Shown here: positions 1 to 5,504 of the stretch, one piece after another
Numbering within the stretch: the stretch's first letter is position 1
Layout: every line of letters begins with the position of its first letter
DNA from: an uncultured marine group I thaumarchaeote
GTDB lineage: Archaea > Thermoproteota > Nitrososphaeria > Nitrososphaerales > Nitrosopumilaceae
Assembly: GCA_902512865.1 (NCBI GenBank)
Contig: CABXKZ010000017.1
Span: forward strand, 1-10,732
DNA length: 10,732 nt
Reading direction: 5' to 3'
Notes under the pieces: model-generated
Told to the model about the DNA's origin: nothing
Database searches by the model: none
Seen by the model: the letters and a program-made list of their open reading frames with translations, nothing else
Position numbers and translations under genes: made by a program

Positions 1-716
1 AGTGATGCATCACCACTTTTCAAGATCTTACCCTCTGCAAATACATGGACATGATCTAATTTATCTAAGAAATTAAGAATTCTTGCATAATGTGTAATTA
101 CAATTGTTGTTGAATCTTTATCTGATACTTGACTGATTGCCTTTGCAACTGATTGTACTGCATCAATATCTAATCCTGAATCTGGTTCATCTAAAATTGA
201 AATTTTTGGTTTTAATACTGCCATCTGCAAAACTTCTGCACGTTTTTTCTCTCCACCTGAAAATCCTTCATTCAAATATCTTGAAAGAAACTCTTCACTC
301 AATCCTACGGACTTTACATTCTCTTTAAGATATTTTTGAAATTCTCTTACTGTTATGAAAACTTCTCTATCATCTCCTTTCATTGCTTTACTGAGTGCAT
401 TGTAAGATGTTCTAAGAAAATGTGAAAAACCTACACCTGAAACTTCTGTTGGATATTGAAATCCCAAAAATAATCCTTTTTTTGCTCTTTCATCTGCTGT
501 TAATTCTAAAATACTTTCTCCATCAAGAAGTATGTCTCCTTTAGTGACTTCATATTTTGGATGTGCCAATAATGTGTAAGATAATGTACTCTTACCAGAA
601 CCATTGGGTCCCATAATCGCATGAACTTCTCCTGGACCTGTTTTCAAATTCACGCCTTTGAGAATCTCTTTTCCTTCTCTTTGTACATGTAAATCCTTTA
701 TCTCAAGTACTGCCAT
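1..716 (-). CDS. sufC: Fe-S cluster assembly ATPase SufC (C-terminus cut by window edge)
   Basis: Cytosolic ABC-type ATPase of the SUF system, which works with SufB/SufD to assemble Fe-S clusters. I translated it from the ATG at 714-716; 238 residues lie in the window. It begins MAVLEIKDLHVQREGKEILKG. Walker A is GPNGSGKST (residues 36-44). The ABC signature region reads NEGFSGGEKKR, with the SufC-typical FSGGEKKR form. Walker B is ILDEPD, and the switch histidine is in IVITHYAR. SufC is usually about 250 aa, so only roughly a dozen C-terminal residues should be missing. sufB/sufD probably lie beyond the left edge, but this cannot be seen. The gene has its own TATA element centred 26 bp upstream, so it is likely transcribed independently of tfb as a leaderless mRNA. 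An inverted repeat frames that TATA. Family assignment is very secure. Confidence 0.96.
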   Translation of the reverse strand, partial: MAVLEIKDLHVQREGKEILKGVNLKTGPGEVHAIMGPNGSGKSTLSYTLLAHPKYEVTKGDILLDGESILELTADERAKKGLFLGFQYPTEVSGVGFSHFLRTSYNALSKAMKGDDREVFITVREFQKYLKENVKSVGLSEEFLSRYLNEGFSGGEKKRAEVLQMAVLKPKISILDEPDSGLDIDAVQSVAKAISQVSDKDSTTIVITHYARILNFLDKLDHVHVFAEGKILKSGDAS

Positions 717-737
717 TGAATTTTCCTTCTCACATTC

Positions 738-746
738 GTATATAAT
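738..746 (-). promoter_or_regulatory. TATA element of sufC, framed by an inverted repeat
   Basis: On the minus strand the sequence reads ATTATATAC, centred about 26 bp before the sufC ATG. This is the expected place for a leaderless archaeal transcript. The arms ATTCGT (734-739) and ACGAAT (751-756) form a perfect 6-bp inverted repeat around it with an 11-nt spacer, a possible operator. The remainder of the 717-797 gap shows only pyrimidine-rich sequence after the tfb stop. Confidence 0.6.
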
Positions 747-775
747 CTCGACGAATTTTAGCTAATCCTAATGTA

Positions 776-797
776 AAATAAAGAAGAAAGGGGGGAA
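776..797 (-). terminator. Possible pyrimidine-rich terminator after tfb
   Basis: Directly after the tfb stop, the minus strand reads a run of six C followed by a T-rich tract (TTTCTTCTTTATTTT). Archaeal termination often occurs at T-rich tracts without a hairpin. There is no stem-loop, so the call rests on base composition and position between two separately promoted genes. Confidence 0.35.
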
Positions 798-1760
798 TTA
801 TTTTTTGGCTAAAATAGGTCTTAATGTCAAAGTCATCTTATGTGTTGAAAGAATCTCTTTGACTCTATTTCTGATTGTTACTTCTGTGATACCCGAAACT
901 GAGGATACATCTCTTTGTAGCACGTTTTGTCCTAACAAAACTGAAGACACATACAGATATGCTGAAGCTATCCCATTGGGCGCTTTACCATCTGTAATGC
1001 TCTTTGTTTTTGTTTTTCCAGCAATTTCCAAAGCAAGTCGCTCAACTCTTACATCTGTCTTAGTTAGATTTGCGATCTTTGAAATGTACTTGTCCATAGT
1101 AACAATTGGAGTGCTCACATTTCCTATTTCTAACACAAGATTTCTGTAGTATTTTGCAGCTAACTTTGTTTTTGCTTTCACATCTTTTGGGGCACAAACA
1201 TTTTTGCAAATCTCCTCCAACGATCTAACTATTCCACATTGCTTGCATGCCATATAGACTACCGCTATAGTGATGCTTATGACAGATTTACCTTTCACTT
1301 CGATATTTTTTCCATCTAGACTTCGATAAATCATGGATGCTGTTTCTACCACATTCTTTGAAAGATTACAACTATCACATGTTTCGGAAATTTTTCCTAA
1401 AACATTAGTTAGTCTTCTTTCACGTGGAGATGTCACTCGAACTCTTTGTTGCCATTTTCTTAGATTTTGCATCTGATTGGAAACTGAGCTTGAAATCTTT
1501 TTTCCACTAAAATCTGTGGATGAAATTGAGATGTCAGTTGCAATTCCCATATCATGTTGTGCTAGTGTTGTTTGTCCACTTGCTCTTGCTAATCTCATTT
1601 TATCTTCGAGATTTGATGTTTTTGTTTCTGGACCCATATCAGCCATTTGTTCATCAACGACAATGCCGCATCCGGAACAAATTCTCTCACCATTATGTAT
1701 GTCATCTACTACTGGAGATTTACATTCATTACAGCAAGATTGTATTTCTAGTGTATTCAT
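798..1760 (-). CDS. tfb: Transcription initiation factor TFB (TFIIB homologue)
   Basis: General transcription factor that binds the TBP-TATA complex and recruits archaeal RNA polymerase. The 320 residues are close to the usual TFB length. An N-terminal zinc ribbon uses C10-x2-C13 and C28-x2-C31 (ECKSP...GERICSGCGIVV). A B-reader/linker region rich in charged and Ser residues follows (about 40-110). Two cyclin-like repeats follow, roughly 112-200 (RERRLTNVLGKI...SVISITIAVVYMACKQ) and 210-305 (ending VSGITEVTIRNRVKEIL). The ATG overlaps the gar1 stop as ATGA, and an AGGAG Shine-Dalgarno sequence lies 9 nt upstream inside gar1, so translation is coupled. Gar1 next to TFB is a conserved archaeal arrangement. 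Thaumarchaea usually encode several TFB paralogues; whether this is the main one cannot be told here. Confidence 0.97.
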   Translation of the reverse strand: MNTLEIQSCCNECKSPVVDDIHNGERICSGCGIVVDEQMADMGPETKTSNLEDKMRLARASGQTTLAQHDMGIATDISISSTDFSGKKISSSVSNQMQNLRKWQQRVRVTSPRERRLTNVLGKISETCDSCNLSKNVVETASMIYRSLDGKNIEVKGKSVISITIAVVYMACKQCGIVRSLEEICKNVCAPKDVKAKTKLAAKYYRNLVLEIGNVSTPIVTMDKYISKIANLTKTDVRVERLALEIAGKTKTKSITDGKAPNGIASAYLYVSSVLLGQNVLQRDVSSVSGITEVTIRNRVKEILSTHKMTLTLRPILAKK

Positions 1761-2020
1761 CTATATTTTCTCCTGCTTTTTTTCTTTGCAGGAGCTTGAT
1801 CAAGCGCAAAAACTTTTTTCCCACTAATCTTTCTCAAGTTATTTGTTAGTGGTATGGCAGATGCAAAGGGACTTGATACTGGTCCAATTAATTCTGTGAC
1901 TTTGGCAATTTTTTGACTATTGCTATCACAAAGAATTTGACCTTCTGGTACCTCTAAATTGAGTCTTACAATGACTCTGCCACTATTGGCCAAGTGCATA
2001 ACTTCACCTACCTCCTGCAA
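1757..2020 (-). CDS. gar1: H/ACA RNA-protein component Gar1
   Basis: Small protein of the archaeal H/ACA ribonucleoprotein, which works with Cbf5, Nop10 and L7Ae in RNA-guided pseudouridylation of rRNA. The 87 residues open with QEVGEVMHLANSGRVIVRL, matching the typical archaeal Gar1 start (a G-x-V-x-H beta strand, then a conserved VR). The segment AKVTELIGPVSSPFASAIPL matches the conserved GPV-x-x-P-(Y/F) core. A basic tail (AKKKSRRKYR) ends the protein. The start is the TTG at 2018-2020. An in-frame ATG at 1997-1999 is possible, but it would delete the first conserved strand, so homology favours TTG. It overlaps tfb by 4 bp. The 70-nt gap upstream (2021-2090) has a weak TATA-like CTTTATG on the minus strand (about 2048-2054), so a separate promoter is possible. 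Confidence 0.9.
   Translation of the reverse strand: MQEVGEVMHLANSGRVIVRLNLEVPEGQILCDSNSQKIAKVTELIGPVSSPFASAIPLTNNLRKISGKKVFALDQAPAKKKSRRKYR
1770..1774 (-). promoter_or_regulatory. Shine-Dalgarno site of tfb
   Basis: AGGAG on the minus strand, 9 nt before the tfb ATG and inside the last codons of gar1. Together with the ATGA stop/start overlap it indicates that tfb is translated from the gar1 message rather than from a leaderless one. Confidence 0.6.
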
Positions 2021-2090
2021 TTACAAATCAAACGTTTTGATAGTTTTCATAAAGTTCTGTCAACAAAACTTTAGTTTGTAGCTATTTTCA

Positions 2091-2393
2091 TTACTGCTTT
2101 GATTGTTTTGCTCGTTTGGACACTAATTTCTGAGAAATTTTCTCTAGTATTATCGTCTTCTTTTCTGTTTTTGGTAGAACAATGTATCCTGATCTAACGT
2201 ATGGTCTTTTTGGAAATCTTACTTGCTCTTCTGTTTCATTAGGTTGTAATCCTGCCGCATTTGATGCATCAATCAATTCTTTTAATGATGGATCAAAAAC
2301 ACATTTCTCTTTTGATAATCTTCTTCCTTTGTTACGTGGTAATGTCTTGTTAAAATAATCAAGCCAGATTACGACATGTTCGTAATCTTTCAT
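2091..2393 (-). CDS. srp19: Signal recognition particle protein SRP19
   Basis: RNA-binding subunit of the archaeal signal recognition particle. It clamps helices 6 and 8 of SRP (7S) RNA and promotes SRP54 binding. The 100-aa protein starts MKDYEHVVIWLDYFNKTLPRNKGRRLSKEKCVFDP. The pattern of a conserved tyrosine, a beta strand, then the basic R-x-x-G-R-R-(L/I) segment is diagnostic of SRP19. The middle reads KELIDASNAAGLQPNETEEQVRFPKRPYVRSGYIVL, and the tail is lysine-rich. It begins 4 bp after the rps8e stop, so the two are co-transcribed. The partner gene srp54 lies at 7332 on the other strand. The ATG is unambiguous. Confidence 0.95.
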   Translation of the reverse strand: MKDYEHVVIWLDYFNKTLPRNKGRRLSKEKCVFDPSLKELIDASNAAGLQPNETEEQVRFPKRPYVRSGYIVLPKTEKKTIILEKISQKLVSKRAKQSKQ

Positions 2394-2397
2394 GTCT

Positions 2398-2781
2398 CTA
2401 CTTTACTAAAATTCCACTAACTGTTCCGCTTTGACCTGGTCTTGATACAATTCTACATTTTCCATCTTCTGTTTCAACAATTGCACCTTTTGTAATAATT
2501 CCACGTCTTTGGTAATCATTATTTGTTTGATTTTCTAAAACTTTGACAATCTTTGATTTTTTAACTTTAGAATCTCCCATGACCAAATTTACAAAGCTTG
2601 CAATTTTTAAACCAGTTTTTCTATTATTTCCTCTAGTCTTTCTAGTTACTGTTTCTTGCTCTTCTCCTCCTTCAGCTTCGTTTGGGTATCTATCTGTTTC
2701 AAACTTTTGTCTGGTTTTTAATGGATGTCTTAGACCGCCAGTTATTTTACTAGTTTTTAGATTCTCTACAGATTTCTTCAT
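2398..2781 (-). CDS. rps8e: Small-subunit ribosomal protein eS8 (S8e)
   Basis: Archaeal/eukaryotic 30S ribosomal protein. The 127 residues start with MKKSVENLKTSKITGGLRHP, where the TGG and basic residues correspond to the conserved S8e N-terminus that binds rRNA. The centre (TRKTRGNNRKTGLKIASFVNL) and the end (NDYQRRGIITKGAIVETEDGK...SRPGQSGTVSGILVK) carry the family's R-R-G-(I/V)-I-x-K-G motif and closing beta barrel. Archaeal eS8 is about 125-130 aa, so it is full length. It heads a compact rps8e-srp19 unit, with gar1-tfb following. A strong TATA lies about 26 bp upstream of the ATG, consistent with a leaderless message. The promoter carries repeated ATTACTCTAATT elements. Confidence 0.96.
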   Translation of the reverse strand: MKKSVENLKTSKITGGLRHPLKTRQKFETDRYPNEAEGGEEQETVTRKTRGNNRKTGLKIASFVNLVMGDSKVKKSKIVKVLENQTNNDYQRRGIITKGAIVETEDGKCRIVSRPGQSGTVSGILVK

Positions 2782-2794
2782 AGAGTGTTTTTGA

Positions 2795-2853
2795 ATTACT
2801 CTAATTTATACAAAACGCAAGATTTGAGAATTTTTACGTGTATTACTCTAATT
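2795..2853. repeat. 12-bp direct repeat ATTACTCTAATT, two copies
   Basis: Exact copies lie at 2795-2806 and 2842-2853, 47 bp apart start to start. The first touches the downstream edge of the rps8e TATA. The second covers the scpB stop codon. In addition TAGAGT at 2781-2786 is an inverted partner of ACTCTA at 2798-2803, with an 11-nt spacer. This could be binding sites for a regulator of the ribosomal-protein promoter, or chance in AT-rich DNA. Confidence 0.5.
2803..2810 (-). promoter_or_regulatory. TATA element of rps8e
   Basis: On the minus strand TATAAATT is centred about 26 bp before the rps8e ATG, the standard spacing for a leaderless archaeal gene. It overlaps the first copy of a 12-bp direct repeat (2795-2806). 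Confidence 0.7.
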
Positions 2854-3402
2854 GGCTGTACTTGGCATAGTATTTCTGGTACGCACTTTTTTGAATAGCT
2901 TCTGTCTCAATGTATCATCATCTCCTTGTATTCCAAAATATTTTCTAAATTTTTCAGTTGTAGTAAAAATTTTGTATCTTCCAACAGATTGATGTTCTAT
3001 GAAATCAAGTTGAGTCAATTCTTTCAGATGTGAGTAAACTCCTGTACCTCTAACTTCTACTAATTGTTTAGTAGAAATTGGTTGTTCGTATGCGATGTAA
3101 GATAATGTTTTCTGAGTTGCTCTTGCTAACATTGGTCTTGACGCATATTTTCTTCCAATTGTTGAACTGTATTCTGGTTTTAGTTGGAAGACATATGATC
3201 CATCTGGTAAATTTGCAATCTCGATTGCTTTAAACACTGATTTTGTTTTTTGAATTAATTTTGTAAGTAAATTCAGTGTTTTTACTCTTGATTCTGTTCC
3301 TGATGCTCTGATAAGATCTTCTATACTTAGAGGTCTTCCAGCAGAATATAATGCAGCTTCTATTCGTGAAGTTGCTTCATTTTCATTATCAACCTTGACC
3401 AT
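2848..3402 (-). CDS. scpB: Segregation and condensation protein ScpB
   Basis: Winged-helix partner (kite protein) of the SMC-kleisin complex that organises and separates chromosomes. The 184-aa protein has two wHTH halves. The first is about 10-90 (RIEAALYSAGRPLSIEDLIRAS...NLPDGSYVFQLKPEYSS). The second is about 95-160 (TQKTLSYIAYEQPISTKQLVEVRGTGVYSHLKELTQLDFIEHQSVGRYKIFTTTEKFRKYFGI). The E-A-(A/L)-L-(Y/F)-x-x-G-x-P-(L/I) opening and the Y-x-T-T-x-x-F-x-x-(Y/F)-F-G ending are hallmark ScpB segments. The start is an ATG with GAGGT 4 nt upstream. scpA ends 66 bp before it on the same strand, so they form an scpA-scpB pair. The gap also contains a weak TATA-like ATTTTAAG. No smc gene is visible here. 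Confidence 0.93.
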   Translation of the reverse strand: MVKVDNENEATSRIEAALYSAGRPLSIEDLIRASGTESRVKTLNLLTKLIQKTKSVFKAIEIANLPDGSYVFQLKPEYSSTIGRKYASRPMLARATQKTLSYIAYEQPISTKQLVEVRGTGVYSHLKELTQLDFIEHQSVGRYKIFTTTEKFRKYFGIQGDDDTLRQKLFKKVRTRNTMPSTAN

Positions 3403-3468
3403 GATTACCTCGCTGCTGAAATTGACTTAAAATCATCCTTTTCATATCGTTGATCAAATTGTAAATTA

Positions 3469-4200
3469 TTATTTGATTAGGGTGACCCTAATCTCTTCGT
3501 TTCCTTCTTCTTGCAGAATGTCCACTTTTTCATCTCTTGCTAAAAACAAGACTGCAAAAAAACATCTGATTGAATCTGTTGTATCTAACTCTTCCACAAT
3601 CTTTTCAAGTAAAAGTGATCCATTTGCTTGAAGCTTTCTTAATACTAATTCCTGATATTCTCCTATAATATTCTCGAGATTATTGAAAATCTTCTTAAAA
3701 TCTGGCGGTTCAATTGGCTCAAATCTTAATTTGTTACTCTTTCTTTCTCTTGGGTTTGCAATTGTACCAATAAGATTTTCAAGTAAATCAAGTAATTCAT
3801 CTAAACTAACAGGATAGGTTGATTCGTGTCTATATGGAAAATCAAGAATATCTATATCTACATCGGTTCGCTGACGAAGAGGTTTTTTCTCCATTGCTGC
3901 TTTTTGTAATGCAAAAATACTTTCTACTTTTAATCTATAAATCAAAGAGGAAGATAATGCTGCCATTCCTGCAACTCTGAGGTCCTTCTTGTCAGCCTTT
4001 TCAAGAATTTTTAATAACATTGATAAAATTTGAATAAGATCTATATCCCAAACATCTCTTTTTTGAATCCCTTCTGGATTAAATAATACATTGATAGGAA
4101 CCTTTGAGATAAGTGATTTTGTTTCTTCCTGACTCACAAATCTTTCATATTCTAATTGAATAATATCTATCGACTCTATTTTCTTTTCATCATCAGTCAA
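3469..4200 (-). CDS. scpA: Segregation and condensation protein ScpA (kleisin)
   Basis: Kleisin subunit that bridges the SMC heads and binds ScpB. The 243-aa protein reads INVLFNPEGIQKRDVWDIDLIQILSMLLKILEKADKKDLRVAGMAALSSSLIYRLKVESIFAL. This matches the ScpA N-terminal region, in which conserved W-(D/N)-I-D segments precede helices that contact SMC. An acidic linker follows (about 105-190). The C-terminal wHTH domain is at about 195-243 (SLLLEKIVEELDTTDSIRCFFAVLFLARDEKVDILQEE). The start is the TTG at 4198-4200. A stop codon lies in frame two codons upstream, and no in-frame ATG occurs nearby (the first is about residue 79), so TTG is effectively forced. It is divergent from the alcohol dehydrogenase with only 31 bp between the start codons. 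Confidence 0.9.
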   Translation of the reverse strand: MTDDEKKIESIDIIQLEYERFVSQEETKSLISKVPINVLFNPEGIQKRDVWDIDLIQILSMLLKILEKADKKDLRVAGMAALSSSLIYRLKVESIFALQKAAMEKKPLRQRTDVDIDILDFPYRHESTYPVSLDELLDLLENLIGTIANPRERKSNKLRFEPIEPPDFKKIFNNLENIIGEYQELVLRKLQANGSLLLEKIVEELDTTDSIRCFFAVLFLARDEKVDILQEEGNEEIRVTLIK

Positions 4201-4202
4201 CT

Positions 4203-4221
4203 CTTATATTATAAAATAAAA
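4203..4221. promoter_or_regulatory. Shared divergent promoter core, scpA and alcohol dehydrogenase
   Basis: The 31-bp gap between the two start codons is almost pure A/T. On the plus strand TTATAT (4204-4209) is centred about 26 bp before the GTG of the dehydrogenase, ideal for leaderless transcription. On the minus strand the same block gives TTTTTTATTTTATAATATA, but it sits only about 10-20 bp from the scpA TTG. The scpA transcript start is therefore less clear. Confidence 0.55.
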
Positions 4222-4231
4222 AATTCATTCT

Positions 4232-5281
4232 GTGAAAGCAGCACAGATCATAGAGCCTGATAAGCCTCTTGAATTAAATCAGATTGAAATTTCTGATCCT
4301 ATCGGAACACAAGTTTTAGTCAAAGTGCTATCTACTGGAGTTTGTCACAGTGATTTACACCTCTGGGAGGGTGGATATGATACGGGAGATGGCTTTATGA
4401 AAGTTACAGATAGAGGCGTTAAATTTCCTGTAACTCCTGGTCATGAAGTTGTTGGAAGTGTTGAAAAAATTGGTGAATCTGTAAAAGGTGTACAGATTGG
4501 CGACACTGTTTTGATTTATCCTTGGATTGGATGTGGAAAATGCACTAGTTGTGAAAAAGGAGATACAAATCTATGTGAAACTCCTAAATCATTAGGCGTT
4601 TTTCAAGATGGTGGCTATGCAGAAAAAGTGATTGTCCCAGATTATAAATTTCTAGCAAACATTGGAGATCTAAATCCTGATTCTGCATCATCACTTGCAT
4701 GTTCTGGATTAACTGCATACACTGCAATCAAAAAAGCATTATCGAATAATCCTGAATCTATTCTAATTGTAGGTGCTGGCGGTCTAGGTTTGATGGGCGT
4801 ACAACTTGCAAGTCATATGACAAAATGTAAAATCATATGTGCAGATCTTACTGATGAAAAACTAAACATTGCAAAAGACTTAGGTGCAACTCACATCGTT
4901 AACACAAAAGAAAGTGATGCAACACAAAAAATAATGTCTATCTGTAACGAAAAAGGTGTTGATAGTATAGTTGATTTTGTAAATGCTCCGCCAACTGTAA
5001 AACTTGATCTATCTGTAATTAGAAAACGTGGAAATATTATTCTAGTTGGTTTGTTTGGTGGTTCAATAGAACTACCTTTGGTAACTGTTCCGCTAAAAGC
5101 ATTAACAATCCAAGGTGCTTATACTGGAAACTATAAAGACATGGTTGAATTAATTGATCTTGCCAAAAAAGGTGTCATCAACCCAATTGTATCAAAACAT
5201 TATACTTTAGATGACGCAACTCATGCTTTAGATGATCTAAAAAACAGAAAAATTTTGGGCCGTGCAGTAATTAATCCTTAA
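4232..5281 (+). CDS. Zinc-dependent medium-chain alcohol/aldehyde dehydrogenase
   Basis: NAD(P)-dependent oxidoreductase of the zinc MDR family; 349 aa from a GTG start, with the TATA at the right distance. The catalytic zinc site is C38-H39 (VCHSDLH), H71-E72 (GHEVVG) and C157. The structural zinc lobe has C101, C104, C107 and C115 (GCGKCTSCEKGDTNLC). The Rossmann glycines are G181-A-G-G-L-G186, followed by D205 at the end of the second strand, which usually means NAD(H) rather than NADP(H). All zinc ligands are present, so it should be active. The substrate cannot be read from sequence. In Thaumarchaea, members of this family are candidates for malonic or succinic semialdehyde reduction in the 3-hydroxypropionate/4-hydroxybutyrate carbon-fixation cycle. 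That role is inference here. Its neighbours give no metabolic context. Confidence 0.93.
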   Translation: MKAAQIIEPDKPLELNQIEISDPIGTQVLVKVLSTGVCHSDLHLWEGGYDTGDGFMKVTDRGVKFPVTPGHEVVGSVEKIGESVKGVQIGDTVLIYPWIGCGKCTSCEKGDTNLCETPKSLGVFQDGGYAEKVIVPDYKFLANIGDLNPDSASSLACSGLTAYTAIKKALSNNPESILIVGAGGLGLMGVQLASHMTKCKIICADLTDEKLNIAKDLGATHIVNTKESDATQKIMSICNEKGVDSIVDFVNAPPTVKLDLSVIRKRGNIILVGLFGGSIELPLVTVPLKALTIQGAYTGNYKDMVELIDLAKKGVINPIVSKHYTLDDATHALDDLKNRKILGRAVINP

Positions 5282-5282
5282 T

Positions 5283-5292
5283 TAAAAAATAA
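5283..5292 (-). terminator. T-rich terminator after tRNA-Tyr
   Basis: Immediately after the encoded CCA the minus strand reads TTATTTTTTA, a typical oligo-T archaeal terminator. The dehydrogenase stop at 5281 lies just beyond, so the two convergent units are separated by only 11 bp. Confidence 0.5.
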
Positions 5293-5415
5293 TGGTCCCC
5301 ACTGAAGGATTTGAGCCTTCGACAACCCGATTTCTGTATGCCTAGTAGACTACTGTTATTCAGCCCTAAGCCGACAACTACAGTCGGAAGCTCTACCAGG
5401 CTGAGCTAAGTGGGG
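5293..5415 (-). tRNA. tRNA-Tyr (GTA) with a 46-nt intron and encoded CCA
   Basis: I folded this by eye on the minus strand. Acceptor stem is CCCCACT/AGTGGGG (7 bp), discriminator A, then CCA encoded at 5293-5295. D stem is GCTC/GAGC with loop AGCCTGGTA. Anticodon stem is TCCGA/TCGGG (one T-G pair), and the loop carries C32 T33 G34 T35 A36 G37 ... A38. The anticodon GTA is at 5379-5381. T stem is GAAGG/CCTTC. The C1-G72 pair and A73 are the archaeal tRNA-Tyr identity elements. An intron at 5332-5377 interrupts the canonical site between positions 37 and 38. The mature tRNA has 74 nt plus CCA. Oddity: the T loop reads CTCAAAT, so position 54 is C rather than the near-universal T. Confidence 0.95.
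5332..5377 (-). other. tRNA-Tyr intron (46 nt) with bulge-helix-bulge-like ends
   Basis: The exon side CTGT(A) of the anticodon loop pairs with (T)ACAG near the 3' end of the intron. The cut in the 3' bulge AA|A leaves A38 on the exon, and the cut in the 5' segment AG|T follows G37. An intron helix TGTC/GGCA continues beyond. If A36 pairs with T, the 5' bulge is 2 nt rather than 3, so the motif is slightly relaxed from the ideal form cut by the archaeal splicing endonuclease. Confidence 0.85.
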
Positions 5416-5439
5416 ACTTATTTTTCAATATTTTTTTGA

Positions 5440-5447
5440 TTTATTAA
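5440..5447 (-). promoter_or_regulatory. TATA-like element of tRNA-Tyr
   Basis: The minus strand reads TTAATAAA, centred about 28 bp upstream of the first tRNA base. The surrounding gap (5416-5504) is strongly A/T-rich and must also drive the plus-strand gene at 5505. Confidence 0.4.
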
Positions 5448-5475
5448 TTATTAGTTTTGTCCAATTTTGAACAAA

Positions 5476-5483
5476 TTTAATTA
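5476..5483 (+). promoter_or_regulatory. TATA-like element of the 203-aa protein gene
   Basis: TTTAATTA lies 22-29 bp before the ATG at 5505, the position expected for a leaderless transcript. No Shine-Dalgarno sequence precedes the ATG. Confidence 0.45.
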
Positions 5484-5504
5484 CTTTCCCCATTTCTGAC
5501 ATTC

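Noticed and set aside
137..328. Plus-strand 63-codon frame
   Set aside because: It lies antisense to SufC, and the Leu/His-rich translation is typical of the complement of coding DNA.
805..1149. Plus-strand open frame opposite tfb
   Set aside because: It is a shadow of the minus-strand TFB coding sequence, with no protein-like domain and no promoter. The same applies to the plus-strand frames at 1477-1849.
1997..1999. ATG as start of Gar1
   Set aside because: It has a GGAGGT upstream, but starting there would remove the conserved first strand (VGEVMH) that aligns with other archaeal Gar1 proteins. The TTG at 2018 is preferred.
2543..2794. Plus-strand 83-codon frame
   Set aside because: It is antisense to the certain eS8 gene; its hydrophobic composition is an artefact of the complement.
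4170..4200. Possible second C/D RNA at TGATGATGA in the scpA start
   Set aside because: A box C-like string is present on the minus strand, but no D' box follows at guide distance and there is no terminal stem.
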